Assembly (NCBI GenBank): GCA_013334525.1
Contig: JAAXXK010000021.1
Coordinates: 1 to 41,178, forward strand
DNA: 41,178 nt
Direction: 5' to 3'
Source of the DNA: Chlorobiaceae bacterium
GTDB lineage: Bacteria; Bacteroidota; Chlorobiia; Chlorobiales; Chlorobiaceae
The stretch's first letter is position 1; every line of letters starts with the position of its first letter. The notes beneath the pieces are model-generated. The model was not told the origin of the DNA. It saw only the letters and a list, made by a program, of their open reading frames with translations, and searched no databases. Shown one piece after another: positions 17,633 to 28,039 of the stretch. Made by a program: the position numbers and the translations under genes.

Positions 17633-19537
17633 ATGATTCTTCTGACGGTAGAGGGTATAGGAAAGACTTACGGTCTGAAACGGCTGTTCGGGGATGTTTC
17701 GTTCGGCATCGACGACCGCGACAAGATAGGCATCATCGGCGCCAACGGCAGCGGCAAGAGTACGCTGATGAAAATCCTTGCAGGCGTCGAGACGACAGAT
17801 ACCGGCAAGGTGATGGTTTCCCGCGAAAAGCGGATCGCCTACCTGCCGCAGGACTCTCCCTACGATCCCGAGGACAACGTGCTCGAGGCGGTGCTCAAGT
17901 CGAACGACAGGGTGATGCGGCTGATCTGCGAGTACGAACTTGCCCTCACGGAGCTCGAACATGAGCATGGCGACAATTCGGCGCTCATCGACAAGGTCAC
18001 CAACCTGTCGCACGAGCTTGACGCAAGCGGCGCGTGGGACGTGGAGTCCAACGCCAAGGCGGTGCTCAGCAAGCTCGGGCTCGATGACCTGACGGCCCTG
18101 ATGGGCAACCTGTCGGGCGGACAGCGCAAGCGGGTGGCCCTGGCCCACGCCCTGGTGGTGCCGAGCGATGCGCTGATCCTCGACGAGCCGACCAACCACC
18201 TCGATGCCGACAGCGTCGAGTGGCTCGAAAACTACATCCGGCGATATTCCGGCGCGGTGATCCTCATCACGCACGACCGGTATTTCCTCGACCGGGTGGC
18301 CAACCGGATGATCGAACTCGATGGAAAAACGGCCCTGACCTACAGCGGCGGTTATTCGAGCTACCTGGTGCAGAAAGCCGAGGAGGAGGTGCAGGCGATC
18401 CGCGACGAACGCAAGCGCAACGCCCTTGCAAAGCAGGAGCTGGAGTGGATGCGCACCGGAGCCAAGGCCCGCACCACCAAACAGAAGGCCCGTATGCAGC
18501 GTGCCGAAGTGCTTGTGCACGCACCCGGCAGGGAGAAGAAACAGGAGGTCGAGATCGGTTTCGGCGCCGACAGGCTCGGCGACAAGATTATCGAGTTCTA
18601 CGACGTCTCGAAGTCCTTCGGCGAAAAACTGCTTCTCCAGTCGTTCGACTACATGCTTGAGAAAGGGGATCGCATCGGCATCATCGGCCCGAACGGATCG
18701 GGCAAGACCACCCTGCTCGAGATGATCGCCGGACGGGTCAAGCCCGACAGCGGGCGCATCGAGATCGGTTCGACGGTCAAGATCGGTTATTACGACCAGG
18801 AGAGCCGCGACCTGGACGAATCCAAACGGGTCATCGAGTATATCAAGGATGTGGCCGAGCATATGAAGATCAAGGACGGCACCCTGGTGTCGGCGGGCAA
18901 GATGCTTGAACGCTTCCTTTTCTCCCCTGCGGCTCAGTACAACTACATCGGGACCCTTTCGGGCGGCGAGCGCCGGCGCCTCTACCTGCTCCGCCAGCTC
19001 ATAGCATCGCCCAACGTCCTGTTGCTCGACGAGCCGACCAACGACCTCGACATTCCCACCCTTCGGGTGCTTGAGGACTATCTCGACACCTTCCCCGGCT
19101 GCCTTGTCGTGGTGAGCCACGACCGCTACTTCCTTGACCGTACCGTGGAGCATATCTTCGCGTTTGAGGAGAACGGCCTGGTCAGGCGCTACCCCGGCAA
19201 CTACAGCGTCTATCTCGAAATGAAAGCCAGCGTAGCTGCTGAGGCGAAGAGCCAATCGCAGAAGAAGGCCCCTCAGCAGCCCCAGCCGCAGCCTAAACCT
19301 GCGACAACGCCCTCTCCCAATCTGAGAAAGCTCAGCGGCAAGGAGAAGAAAGAGCTTGAACAGCTTGAAAAGGCGATCGCCGAAGCCGAGGCACGACAGG
19401 TGGAGATCGGCAAAAAGCTGAACTCTGCGGGCTCGGATTTCCAGGCCGTCCAGCGTCTCGGCGACGAACTGCACGAAATCCAGGCGAAGCTCGATCGCGA
19501 TATGGCCCGTTGGACCGTACTGGCCGAGTTTATCTGA
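17633..19537 (+). CDS. uup: ABC-F family ATPase, Uup type
   Basis: A 634-residue soluble protein with two ABC ATPase domains and no membrane segments. Domain 1 has Walker A GANGSGKS (residues 36-43), signature LSGGQRKR and Walker B LILDEPTNHLD; domain 2 has GPNGSGKT, LSGGERRR and LLLDEPTNDLD. The linker between them is basic and the last 90 residues form a charged coiled coil (KEKKELEQLEKAIAEAEARQ), which distinguishes Uup from the shorter EttA. ABC-F proteins act on the ribosome; Uup also affects transposon excision precision. A ribosome site AGGA lies 7 bases before the ATG. alkD follows by 18 bases and is probably co-transcribed. Confidence 0.93.
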   Translation: MILLTVEGIGKTYGLKRLFGDVSFGIDDRDKIGIIGANGSGKSTLMKILAGVETTDTGKVMVSREKRIAYLPQDSPYDPEDNVLEAVLKSNDRVMRLICEYELALTELEHEHGDNSALIDKVTNLSHELDASGAWDVESNAKAVLSKLGLDDLTALMGNLSGGQRKRVALAHALVVPSDALILDEPTNHLDADSVEWLENYIRRYSGAVILITHDRYFLDRVANRMIELDGKTALTYSGGYSSYLVQKAEEEVQAIRDERKRNALAKQELEWMRTGAKARTTKQKARMQRAEVLVHAPGREKKQEVEIGFGADRLGDKIIEFYDVSKSFGEKLLLQSFDYMLEKGDRIGIIGPNGSGKTTLLEMIAGRVKPDSGRIEIGSTVKIGYYDQESRDLDESKRVIEYIKDVAEHMKIKDGTLVSAGKMLERFLFSPAAQYNYIGTLSGGERRRLYLLRQLIASPNVLLLDEPTNDLDIPTLRVLEDYLDTFPGCLVVVSHDRYFLDRTVEHIFAFEENGLVRRYPGNYSVYLEMKASVAAEAKSQSQKKAPQQPQPQPKPATTPSPNLRKLSGKEKKELEQLEKAIAEAEARQVEIGKKLNSAGSDFQAVQRLGDELHEIQAKLDRDMARWTVLAEFI

Positions 19538-19555
19538 CTCAACCTGATCTGAAGC

Positions 19556-20272
19556 ATGATTATGATTGACGTTCTAAGCACACGGCTTGAAGCCTTGTCG
19601 GACGAAACGTATGCCGGCAACCTGCAGTGGTTTTTCAAGACCGGTCCCGGACAGTACGGGGAAGGGGACCTGTTCCGCGGGATTCGTGTGCCTGTTCTCC
19701 GCAAACTCTGTCGGGAGTTTCCCCAGGCCGGGCTGGAAGACGTCGTCAGTCTGCTCGCCTCTCCCTGGCATGAAGACCGCCTTTTCGGCCTACTCCTGCT
19801 CGTCGAACGCTACCGCAAATCGGACGATGTTGGGCGGGAGGAGATCTATGAAACCTACTGCTCCCAGACATCGAGGATCAACAACTGGGACCTGGTAGAC
19901 CTCTCGGCTCCGCAGATCGTCGGATGCCACCTGCAGGCCCGGGACAGGTCGCCGCTTTACCGCTTCGTTGCATCTGACAGCCTCTGGGAGCGGCGTATTG
20001 CGATTGTTTCAACGTTCCACTTCATCAGGCAGGGCGAGTTCATCGATACGCTTGCCATCGCCGACCGCCTGCTCGAAGATCCCGAAGAGCTGATCCACAA
20101 GGCCACAGGCTGGATGCTGCGCGAAGTCGCCAAAAGGGACCAGCCTGCAGTTGAAGCCTTCCTGCAGGAGCACGGCTCCCGGATGCCGCGCGTCATGCTG
20201 CGCTACACCATCGAACGTTTCCCTGAAGGGCTTCGCCAGCACTATCTCAAGTCAACGGCCAACCGCCACTGA
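19556..20272 (+). CDS. alkD: AlkD-like DNA glycosylase
   Basis: A 238-residue HEAT-like repeat protein of the DNA alkylation repair family, which removes positively charged alkylpurines such as 7-methylguanine. Catalytic residues of the Bacillus AlkD enzyme are conserved: W111 and D115 in NNWDLVDLSA, R148 in WERRIAI and W186 in HKATGWMLREV. Length is normal. It begins 18 bases after uup, suggesting an operon of a ribosome-associated ATPase and a repair enzyme. Confidence 0.93.
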   Translation: MIMIDVLSTRLEALSDETYAGNLQWFFKTGPGQYGEGDLFRGIRVPVLRKLCREFPQAGLEDVVSLLASPWHEDRLFGLLLLVERYRKSDDVGREEIYETYCSQTSRINNWDLVDLSAPQIVGCHLQARDRSPLYRFVASDSLWERRIAIVSTFHFIRQGEFIDTLAIADRLLEDPEELIHKATGWMLREVAKRDQPAVEAFLQEHGSRMPRVMLRYTIERFPEGLRQHYLKSTANRH

Positions 20273-20373
20273 GCTTCACTCGCTCGCTCGGGAGCTCCCG
20301 CCGACCGGGACGGCTGGGATTCAAAACATCGTCATTCATCGCGCCAAAAGCTTCAGCCCCAGGGTGAGATGGC

Positions 20374-21969
20374 TCAGAACGATCTCAGCACCGTATCGCA
20401 GAGGTAGTATTTGTCGTCTTTATTGGGGAAGTCGGTCGTGTAATGCAGGCCGCGTGACTCCCTTCGACTGATGGCGCTTTCGATGATCAGGCTCGCCACC
20501 TTGATGATGTTCCGAAGCTCGATGATCTGGGGCGTAACTCTGGTTTTCTTGTAGTAGGCCTCGGTCTCCTCCTTGAGGAACTCGATGCGGCGCCGGGCCC
20601 GGTCAAGGCGCAGGTCGCTCCTGACGATGCCGACATAGTCGTTCATGATCTGCTGGGCCTCGCGCTTGTTGTGCGCGACAAGGATCCACTCCTCCGGGCT
20701 CGTCGTGCCGGAGTCGTCCCAGTCGGGGAACTCGAACTCGTGCTGGATACCGTTCAGGCGCTCCCTGATGTCGATGCTGGCGCGCCAGGCAAAAACGAGC
20801 GCTTCGAGCAGGGAGTTGCTGGCCAGCCGGTTGGCTCCGTGCACCCCCGTGCAGCTGGTTTCCCCACAGGCATACAGGCGGTTTATGGTGCTCCTGCCCT
20901 GGCTGTCGGTCATGATGCCCCCGCAGGAGTAGTGGGCGGCAGGCACGACCGGGATCATCTCCGTGGTCATATCGATACCGTAACCCAGGCAGGTTTCGTT
21001 GATGTGCGGGAAGTGCTCCCTGACCAGCTCCGGATCGATGTGCGTGACGTCGAGGAAAACGCACTCCTCTCCCGTTTTTTTCATCTCCGAGTCGATGGCC
21101 CTGGCCACGATGTCTCTCGGCGCAAGGTTTTCCCGCTGGTCGTACTTGTGCATGAACGCTTCGCCATCCTTCAAGCGCAGGATTCCGCCGAATCCGCGCA
21201 CCGCTTCTGAAATCAGGAACGACTTTGCTTTCGGGTGGAAAAGGGAGGTCGGGTGAAACTGGATGAACTCCATGTCGGCGATACTGGCCCCTGCGCGATA
21301 GGCCATTGCAACGCCGTCCCCTGTGGCTATATCGGGATTGGTCGTGTGCAGGTAAACATGCCCAAGGCCTCCCGAGGCGACCATGGTGACCTTGGCCAGC
21401 ATCTTCATGGGCTTGTGGTTCAGCGTGTCGAGCACGTAGGCACCAAAGCAGGTGATATCGTTGGTCTTGATGTCGAGGTGATGCTCGGTGATGAGCTCAA
21501 GGGCGTAGTGGTGCTCCAGCAGGGTGATGTTCGGGTGGGCATCGATCTTGGCAAGCAGCGCCGTTTCGACCTCCCGTCCCGTCAGGTCGCGGGCATGGAC
21601 GATCCTGCTGTGGGAATGGCCGCCCTCCTTGCCCAGGTCGAGCGAGTTGTCCGCATTGGTGGTGAACTCGACGCCGAGTTCGATGAGGCGCCTGATATGG
21701 GCCGGTCCTTCATGCACCAGTATGCTGACCATCTCCTCGTTGCAGAGGCCGGCGCCGGCGTCGAGCGTGTCGCCGATATGAAGTTCCGCACTGTCGTCGG
21801 CGTCGATCGTCGCGGCAATCCCGCCCTGTGCCCAGTTGGTATTGGAGGTCGAGCTCTCTTTTTTCGTAATGATCGTGACCCTGGCATAGTCTGCCATCTG
21901 AAGGGCGAAATAGAGGCCGCCGATGCCGCTGCCGATAACCAGCACATCGGTTTTCACTTCCTGTGTCAT
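20374..21969 (-). CDS. nadB: L-aspartate oxidase
   Basis: A 531-residue flavoprotein that oxidises L-aspartate to iminoaspartate, the first step of de novo NAD synthesis. The FAD motif [10 protein letters not shown] begins near residue 10; other family marks are [11 protein letters not shown], the active-site [19 protein letters not shown] segment and the [22 protein letters not shown] flavin-closing motif. The frame opens 32 codons further upstream, but [11 protein letters not shown] at 21967-21969 is the natural start. Quinolinate synthase nadA is elsewhere in the window (30069), on the other strand. Confidence 0.96.
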   Translation of the reverse strand: MTQEVKTDVLVIGSGIGGLYFALQMADYARVTIITKKESSTSNTNWAQGGIAATIDADDSAELHIGDTLDAGAGLCNEEMVSILVHEGPAHIRRLIELGVEFTTNADNSLDLGKEGGHSHSRIVHARDLTGREVETALLAKIDAHPNITLLEHHYALELITEHHLDIKTNDITCFGAYVLDTLNHKPMKMLAKVTMVASGGLGHVYLHTTNPDIATGDGVAMAYRAGASIADMEFIQFHPTSLFHPKAKSFLISEAVRGFGGILRLKDGEAFMHKYDQRENLAPRDIVARAIDSEMKKTGEECVFLDVTHIDPELVREHFPHINETCLGYGIDMTTEMIPVVPAAHYSCGGIMTDSQGRSTINRLYACGETSCTGVHGANRLASNSLLEALVFAWRASIDIRERLNGIQHEFEFPDWDDSGTTSPEEWILVAHNKREAQQIMNDYVGIVRSDLRLDRARRRIEFLKEETEAYYKKTRVTPQIIELRNIIKVASLIIESAISRRESRGLHYTTDFPNKDDKYYLCDTVLRSF

Positions 21970-22081
21970 ATGGGGCGATTGAAGCTTTGCAGATAGAGGC
22001 CCTCCTGGATCGAACGCGATCAGGGGCGCCGGAACGACAAGGGTTAATATACACCTTGAGGCCAACTTGCCCTAAACGAAG

Positions 22082-22111
22082 CAGGGAATCCGCCATTCGG
22101 CAGATTCCCTG
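22082..22111 (-). terminator. terminator of pdaD
   Basis: 13-bp stem with one mismatch (22082-22094 and 22099-22111) and a four-base loop, in the gap between pdaD and nadB. The minus-strand exit (CTTCGTTT) is only partly T-rich; the plus-strand exit is similar. Confidence 0.7.
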
Positions 22112-22177
22112 TTGTTGCTTTCCGGTTTCCGGCTTTGCAAACGCGGTGCCGGATTCACTTCGTTGCGGCTTCCTGTA

Positions 22178-22723
22178 TCAGGGCAGCAGTACAGCGCAGG
22201 AGATCACCGTCGTCCACATGCCGGTTTCGCCCTCTGCAGACTGGGTGATATTGTACGAATTGATGATTTTGCCGCTCATCTTGTAGATGCCTTCACGTTC
22301 GTCCCAGTCCTTGTTGGGATCGAACTCGATACCGAGCGTCGTGGCCAGCATGGTTGCGGCAAGGTCCTCGGCATACTCGCCGGACTGTTCGGTTGTTTCG
22401 CCGTAGGGATGGTGTTCGGAGAGGTAACCGTACTGGGTGTCGTCAGCAGGGATGGCGACGCCGACCGAAGATGAGATAAGTCGGTTGTTCTCGTTTGTCG
22501 AGTTGCGTGCCAGGACCGCGAAGGTGATCTGGCCGGGGCTAAGATGCTTCACTCCCTCTTCAACGCTGATGCGCTGGCATTTCGGGGGGAAAATACTGGA
22601 AACCGTGACCAGGTTGCATTTTTCGATTTTGGCGTCTCTCAGCGCAAGCTCGAAAGAGGAGAGATACTCTTTATGCCTTCCAACACCTTTGGTGAAGAAT
22701 ACTTTTGTCGGGACAAATGACAA
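22178..22723 (-). CDS. pdaD: pyruvoyl-dependent arginine decarboxylase
   Basis: A 181-residue proenzyme that cuts itself to form a pyruvoyl cofactor and decarboxylates arginine to agmatine for polyamine synthesis. The self-cleavage site is visible as [11 protein letters not shown], with the predicted cut between S42 and S43, and the conserved [10 protein letters not shown] and [11 protein letters not shown] regions follow. The start is a TTG at 22721-22723, supported by AGGAG eight bases upstream; no better ATG exists. No agmatine-processing gene is adjacent. The gene stands alone before its own hairpin. Confidence 0.93.
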   Translation of the reverse strand: MSFVPTKVFFTKGVGRHKEYLSSFELALRDAKIEKCNLVTVSSIFPPKCQRISVEEGVKHLSPGQITFAVLARNSTNENNRLISSSVGVAIPADDTQYGYLSEHHPYGETTEQSGEYAEDLAATMLATTLGIEFDPNKDWDEREGIYKMSGKIINSYNITQSAEGETGMWTTVISCAVLLP

Positions 22724-22793
22724 TGCGGTTTCTCCTGATAATGGTTGTAGAAAATGTCGTCAGTTTGTGCAATTATAGGAAAAAGCGAACTCA

Positions 22794-24014
22794 TTAAAAA
22801 TGTTTTTTTACACCGGCCACTTTAAAAAACTTTCGCTTGCCGGCCTTGATGACCACAGGAGTTTCCGGGAACTCGAAAACAGCGGCGATATCGGTGATTT
22901 TCACCTCCCCGACCTGGACCGCACCCTGCTGTATCATCCGCCTTGCCTCTGTTTTTGAAGGGGCTGCGCCCAGTTCCAGAAGAAGGTCTGCCAGCGGCAT
23001 AGCCGATACTTCGAATTCGATGGTCGGAATATCTGCGGGAGCCTGTTTCTGCACGATCACGCGGTCGAAATGCTCCTGGGCCCTTGCGGCCTCTTCCGGG
23101 CTGTAGTACTGGGCGACAACCTCCCTGGCGAGCAGGCGCTTGGCCTCCCTCGGATCTGCGGCGACCCTCTCCGCGATGGGGTCTGCGACCCCGGCATGAT
23201 GCGGCACGAGCAGGTTCCAGTATGTTTCGATCAGCGTGTCAGGAATCGAGAGCGTACGACCGTACATATCTTCCGGCGGATCGTTGAAGCAGATGGCGTT
23301 GCCCAGCGACTTTGACATCTTGTCGCCTCCGGTGGTGCCGACAAGGAGTGGCATGGTGATGCACACCTGGGGTTCGATGCCATACTCCCTCTGCAGGTCG
23401 CGCCCGACCAGCAGGTTGAACTTCTGGTCGGTGCCGCCGAGTTCTACATCGTTCTTGAGGTGCACTGAATCCATGCCCTGGGCAAGGGGATAGAGGAACT
23501 CGTGGATCGAGATCGGTTCGCCGGAACGGTAACGTTTTTCAAAATCGTCACGTTCGAGCATTCGGGCAACCGTGTAGTGGCCGGCAAGCTTGATGACGTC
23601 GGCGAACTGCATGGCGCCAAGCCAGTCGGAGTTGTAGCAGATAGTCGTCTTTTCGGGATCGAGGATTTTCGACGCCTGTTCGAAATAGCTTTTGCCGTTT
23701 TCCCTGGCCTCTTCGGCCGACAGCTGGGGCCTGGTCTTGCTTTTGCCCGACGGATCGCCGATCATGGCCGTGAAATCCCCGATGATGAGTACGGCTTCAT
23801 GGCCCAGGTCCTGGAAATCGCGCAGCTTCCTGAGCACAACGGAGTGGCCGAGGTGCAGGTCGGGTCTCGAAGGGTCTGCACCAAGCTTGATCCTGAGGGG
23901 TTTGCCGGTTTTGAAGCTTTTCTGGAGCTTTTTTTCAAGTTCGTCCGCACTGAGGACTTCGACTGTATTGTTGACGATGATATCGAGCTGTTCCTTAACA
24001 GAAGGGAAGTTCAT
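22794..24014 (-). CDS. tyrS: tyrosyl-tRNA synthetase
   Basis: A 406-residue class I tyrosyl-tRNA synthetase. The HIGH-type motif is HLGH (residues 54-57, in [10 protein letters not shown]) and the KMSKS motif is at 232-236. A C-terminal S4 RNA-binding domain (about 340-400, [17 protein letters not shown]) is present. The overall pattern ([15 protein letters not shown]) is that of the TyrRS group sometimes called TyrZ rather than the E. coli TyrS group. Full length, single gene. Confidence 0.95.
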   Translation of the reverse strand: MNFPSVKEQLDIIVNNTVEVLSADELEKKLQKSFKTGKPLRIKLGADPSRPDLHLGHSVVLRKLRDFQDLGHEAVLIIGDFTAMIGDPSGKSKTRPQLSAEEARENGKSYFEQASKILDPEKTTICYNSDWLGAMQFADVIKLAGHYTVARMLERDDFEKRYRSGEPISIHEFLYPLAQGMDSVHLKNDVELGGTDQKFNLLVGRDLQREYGIEPQVCITMPLLVGTTGGDKMSKSLGNAICFNDPPEDMYGRTLSIPDTLIETYWNLLVPHHAGVADPIAERVAADPREAKRLLAREVVAQYYSPEEAARAQEHFDRVIVQKQAPADIPTIEFEVSAMPLADLLLELGAAPSKTEARRMIQQGAVQVGEVKITDIAAVFEFPETPVVIKAGKRKFFKVAGVKKHF

Positions 24015-24090
24015 ATGACGTTAGGCTTTTTTGTGGCACATAAATCTGTTTTGCGATTCGATAGTGGTGTCGGGATGAAAACCCTGAAGA

Positions 24091-24112
24091 GGGCGGACAC
24101 ACAGGTCCGCCC
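24091..24112. repeat. GGGCGGAC hairpin, REP-like
   Basis: Perfect 8-bp arms (GGGCGGAC/GTCCGCCC), six-base loop, followed by CTA; sister copy at 16811-16831. It lies in the short gap between smpB and tyrS and does not have a T tract typical of a terminator. Confidence 0.65.
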
Positions 24113-24176
24113 CTACAGCCTAACGTCCACTCGAACTGCTGACGACGATATATGGTTTTGCCATTTACAGTTGTGA

Positions 24177-24650
24177 TTAATATTGTTTTCTCGCCTGCTG
24201 CAACTGACGTTCCGCGTCGCGATTTTTGATGGTATCCCGCTTGTCGTGGAGCTTCTTGCCTTTGGCGATACCGAGTTCAACCTTGAGCACGCCCCTCGGG
24301 TTGAAGAACGCCTTCAACGGTATAAGGGTCAACCCTTTTTCGTTTATCTGCGACTGCAGGCGCCGGATCTGTTCCTTGTGCAGGAGCAGCTTGCGGCTAC
24401 GCTTCGCTTCGAGCGTGTCGAGCGTGTTGAGTTCGTAGGGGGTGATCTGCATGTTTTCGAGCCAGACCTCACCCTTGTGGATCATCGCATAGCTTTCGTT
24501 CAGGCTTGCCTTGCCCAGCCGCACAGACTTGACCTCGCTGCCGAGCAGTTCGATGCCCGCCACGATCGTATCGAATATTTCAAATTCGAAACGGGCCTTG
24601 CGGTTCTGGATCACCGATACATAGGTCGGTTTGGCTTGCTGTTTGGACAC
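24177..24650 (-). CDS. smpB: SsrA-binding protein SmpB
   Basis: A 157-residue SmpB, the partner of tmRNA in rescue of stalled ribosomes. Family marks: [38 protein letters not shown], and the basic C-terminal tail [17 protein letters not shown] that enters the ribosomal decoding site. It starts 9 bases after the FAD oxidase stop and ends a five-gene run. No tmRNA gene is seen in the window. Confidence 0.96.
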   Translation of the reverse strand: MSKQQAKPTYVSVIQNRKARFEFEIFDTIVAGIELLGSEVKSVRLGKASLNESYAMIHKGEVWLENMQITPYELNTLDTLEAKRSRKLLLHKEQIRRLQSQINEKGLTLIPLKAFFNPRGVLKVELGIAKGKKLHDKRDTIKNRDAERQLQQARKQY

Positions 24651-24659
24651 AGGGGCTTT

Positions 24660-26144
24660 TCAGGTTTCGGATTCGTAGAAGCTTTCCGGGATCAGGTTCC
24701 CGATATTGAGCACAAGATAAGGGTCGAGCGCTTTTTTTACGCGTACCATTTCACGCATACCACTCTGGCCGTACATCTGCACCAGGTATTCGGATTTCAG
24801 CTTGCCGATGCCGTGCTCTGCCGACAGGGTTCCTCCCATCGATAGCACTTCGGTCACAAGCTGTCGGTAAAGTCTCTTGGCCCTGTCGAACTCAGCGCGG
24901 TCGCGGGGCAGGATGTTCAGGTGCAGGTGGGCGTTGCCGATGTGGCCAAAGATAATATAGGTAAATCCCTCACGATTGCAGCTGTCCCGATAGAGCTCGA
25001 ACAGTTCGCGGAACCTCGCGTCGGCCAGGGCCATATCGGTGCTGACCTTGCTTTCGGCCTGTCGGCTGAGCCACTCGTTGACCAGTACCGGCAGGCGGTG
25101 GCGGAACTCGCGGAGCCTCGACAGCCCTTCGCTGTCAAGGGCGGCCCAGCTCTGTTCGGTCGGGGCGCCGCAGCTCTCCATGAGCTCCAGCCACCCTTCC
25201 ATGCAACGCTCTTCAGCCTCTTCGGTCGTCTCCTCCTCGAAATAGATGGCCCCTGCCGTTTTTTCAGGTACCTGGGGGTAGCTTTGCCTGAGGAACTCCA
25301 GCGATCGGCTGTCGAAGAGCTCTACGGCCCTCGGCCTGACGCCTCCGCTGCCTTTTCGGGCCTCCTCAACGAACAGGAGCAGATCCTCCTCTCTCCTGAA
25401 GAAAACCAGGCAGGCGATCACCTTTTCAGGCATCGGGCGCAGCAGGAGTTCGGCTTCTACAATGATGCCAAGCGTGCCTTCGGAACCGATAAAGAGGTCG
25501 ATGAGCTCCATGCCTGGAGTTGACCAGTAACCGGCATTGTGTTTCGATGTCGCGGGCATGGAGTACTCCGGCCTCAGGAATCGGAGCTTTCCGGCGACAG
25601 GGAGGTCGAGGTGGAAACTTCCGTCAGCACCGGCAATGCAACCTCCCCTCGTAATTTCGAGAAGGTCACCCTGTGGAAGGGCAACCCGGATGGCGCGCAC
25701 ATGAGCCCTGGTCGGTCCATACCTGAAGGAACGTGACCCGGAAGAGTTGTTCGCCACGGTGCTTCCGATGAAGCAGCTTGTTTCTGTCGGGTCGGGGGGG
25801 TAGAACCAGCCTTCGGATGCAGCTTTGGCCTGCACATCCTGCAGCAGTGCGCCGGCCTGTACGCGAATGACCGCCAGGCCGCCCTCCACGGGTTCGACCT
25901 CGCCTATCCGGTCGAGCTTCTGCATCGAAATGACATAATCCCCCAGGGGAATCCGTCCCCCGGTCGTACCGGTGCCGTTTCCGGCCACGGTGTACCGGCG
26001 ACCATCGGCAGCGGCGCTTCGGAGCAGTTGGGCCACCTCCTCACAGCTTTCCGGGAAAAAGACCCCGGGTGTCCGACCCGACTTCAGGTTGCTCGTGTCC
26101 TCAAGAAATCCCGCAATGGCCGATGGATCATCCTTATAAATCAT
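24660..26144 (-). CDS. FAD-linked oxidase, GlcD/D-lactate dehydrogenase family
   Basis: A 494-residue flavoprotein with an N-terminal FAD_binding_4 domain (VAGNGTGTTGGRIPLGDYVIS near residues 55-75 and the GSTVANNSSGSRSFRYG segment) and a C-terminal FAD-oxidase domain (FGHIGNAHLHLNI and LSAEHGIGKLK). Such enzymes oxidise D-lactate, glycolate or other 2-hydroxyacids and pass electrons to quinones or other carriers. The substrate is unclear. The start ATG at 26142-26144 lies inside the last codons of mrdA (11-base overlap) with GGAG just upstream, so translation is probably coupled to mrdA. Confidence 0.9.
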   Translation of the reverse strand: MIYKDDPSAIAGFLEDTSNLKSGRTPGVFFPESCEEVAQLLRSAAADGRRYTVAGNGTGTTGGRIPLGDYVISMQKLDRIGEVEPVEGGLAVIRVQAGALLQDVQAKAASEGWFYPPDPTETSCFIGSTVANNSSGSRSFRYGPTRAHVRAIRVALPQGDLLEITRGGCIAGADGSFHLDLPVAGKLRFLRPEYSMPATSKHNAGYWSTPGMELIDLFIGSEGTLGIIVEAELLLRPMPEKVIACLVFFRREEDLLLFVEEARKGSGGVRPRAVELFDSRSLEFLRQSYPQVPEKTAGAIYFEEETTEEAEERCMEGWLELMESCGAPTEQSWAALDSEGLSRLREFRHRLPVLVNEWLSRQAESKVSTDMALADARFRELFELYRDSCNREGFTYIIFGHIGNAHLHLNILPRDRAEFDRAKRLYRQLVTEVLSMGGTLSAEHGIGKLKSEYLVQMYGQSGMREMVRVKKALDPYLVLNIGNLIPESFYESET

Positions 26145-28035
26145 TCTTGTCTCCTTCGATCGGCTGGCCGGTTCCTGTGCTGTCTTTGGGAACCCCATTT
26201 TCGGATGGTTTTACAGCTTTCAGCGAATCGTTGATCGCCTTTACCGACTCCACGGCTTTCGTTTCGGAGTAAGCCTCCTGGGGATTCTTTTTGCCGTTCA
26301 CATAATAGTTGATCAGCTCACGGGCAATCGGCGCAGAGACGCTTCCTCCGAAACCGGCATTTTCAACCAGTACCGCAATGGCGATAGTCGGTTGTTCGAC
26401 CGGGGCGAAGCAGATGAACCAGGCGTGATCCTGCCCGTGCGGGTTCTGTGCGGTTCCGGTTTTACCGGCGACCGTAACGCCCGGAACCTGTGCAAGGGTA
26501 CCGGTACCCTGCAGTACCACCCCCTTCATACCCTCCTTGATGATCCTGAATGTCTCTTTTGATACCGGAAGCTTGTGTGACTCAATTTTGAGCGGGAAGT
26601 ATGAGCCCGAACGCCCATCGCGGTATCCCCTGACCAGATGCGGTTCGTGCAATGTTCCATCGTTGGCGATGGTTGCCGCGAAATTGGCAAGCTGAATGGG
26701 TGTGGTGTTCATCTCTCCCTGGCCGATGGCAAGGCTGACGATATAGCCTTTTGTCCAGCGCCCCTGGCCGTAACGCTTGTCGTAGTATTCGGTCGAAGGC
26801 AGCGTGCCCCGCCTTTCGCCGGGAAGGTCGATTCCCGCCTGGTCGCCGAATCCGAACATCTCGCCGTACTCGGCCCACTTGTCCAACCCGACATCGAACA
26901 TCAGCTTGTAGAAGTAGATGTTGCAGGACTCGGTAATGGCTTTCTGCATATTGACCGTACCGTGGGCATGGCCTCCGTGGCAGTGGAACTCCCTGCCGCC
27001 GTAGGTGAACGTACCGGTACAGGTGATGGTCCTTTCAGGAGTGACGGCATGCTCTTCGAGCGCTGCGATCGAGAGCAGCAGTTTGTAGGTGGAGCCAGGG
27101 GGATAGGCCGCCTGGATGGCGCGGTTATAGAGTGGTTTCAAGGGCGAGAGGGCGATGTCGGCCCACTCTTTTTTCCGGGTATTGCCGTTGAGGATGTCGA
27201 GGTCGAAATCGGGCTCGCTGCAGATGGCAAGAACCCCTCCATCCGAAGGATCGATGGCTACGACGGCTCCCGATTTGCCGGTCGCGCGCAGAAGTTTTTC
27301 GGCCAGTTGCTGCAGGCCGGCATCGATGGTCAGGTGGAGGTCGTCGCCCCTGATGGATGGGATGTCGTTTCGACCTTCGTTGTATTTGCCGACAAGCATT
27401 CCGAGCGGATTGACCAGCTCGTAGCGGGCTCCTTTCTGCCCTTTGAGGAAATCTTCATAAAAATATTCGATGCCTGTAAAGCCGATCTTGTCGTCCCTGG
27501 TGTAACCTTTTTCGGCAAGTGTGTCGAGCTGTCCTTTCGTAACGCCTCGCAGGTACCCAAAGAGGTGGGTGCCGCGGAACAGCTCGCTGTACTTTCTCTT
27601 GTTCTCGATTTCGATGATCACTCCCGGCAACTGCCAGAGGTTTTCGCTGATTCGTGCGACCGCAATTTCGTTCAGGTCGTGGTAGATCGTCGAAGCGGCA
27701 AACGGACTGAACTCTTTTGCCTCATCGATTTTTTCCTTCAGCTCATCTGCAGGGATTTCAAGAAGATATGCCAGGTATCCAATGCTCGACTCCCGAATTT
27801 CAGAGGGGATGACCTTCAGGGTATAGAGCGCCCTGTTTTCGAGGATGGTCGCGCCGTTGCGGTCGATGAAGTGGCCTCTCGGAGCCTGTACCCAGATTCG
27901 CCTGACGCTTCCGGACTTCGAACCGAGGGAGTCCTGCTCGAAGAGCTGAAGCCAGGCAAGGCGGATGAGGAGAAACAGGAAAATGGCCGCAATGATGACG
28001 GTAATCGTTTTGATTCCGCGCTGAAGCTTGTCCAT
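26134..28035 (-). CDS. mrdA: penicillin-binding protein 2
   Basis: A 633-residue PBP2, the transpeptidase of the elongation (rod) complex. One N-terminal membrane helix (about 8-30), a PBP dimerisation domain, and a transpeptidase domain with active-site S315-K318 (STYK), S370-N372 (SCN) and K525-G527 (KTG). The phrase APRGHFIDRNG is typical of PBP2. It follows mreD by 4 bases. The usual partner rodA is not next to it in this window. Confidence 0.95.
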   Translation of the reverse strand: MDKLQRGIKTITVIIAAIFLFLLIRLAWLQLFEQDSLGSKSGSVRRIWVQAPRGHFIDRNGATILENRALYTLKVIPSEIRESSIGYLAYLLEIPADELKEKIDEAKEFSPFAASTIYHDLNEIAVARISENLWQLPGVIIEIENKRKYSELFRGTHLFGYLRGVTKGQLDTLAEKGYTRDDKIGFTGIEYFYEDFLKGQKGARYELVNPLGMLVGKYNEGRNDIPSIRGDDLHLTIDAGLQQLAEKLLRATGKSGAVVAIDPSDGGVLAICSEPDFDLDILNGNTRKKEWADIALSPLKPLYNRAIQAAYPPGSTYKLLLSIAALEEHAVTPERTITCTGTFTYGGREFHCHGGHAHGTVNMQKAITESCNIYFYKLMFDVGLDKWAEYGEMFGFGDQAGIDLPGERRGTLPSTEYYDKRYGQGRWTKGYIVSLAIGQGEMNTTPIQLANFAATIANDGTLHEPHLVRGYRDGRSGSYFPLKIESHKLPVSKETFRIIKEGMKGVVLQGTGTLAQVPGVTVAGKTGTAQNPHGQDHAWFICFAPVEQPTIAIAVLVENAGFGGSVSAPIARELINYYVNGKKNPQEAYSETKAVESVKAINDSLKAVKPSENGVPKDSTGTGQPIEGDKNDL

Positions 28036-28039
28036 CTAT

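Noticed and set aside
17585-19474. 629-codon minus-strand frame across uup
   Set aside because: Antisense to an ABC-F gene with all motifs intact; the composition is that of a reverse-complement shadow.
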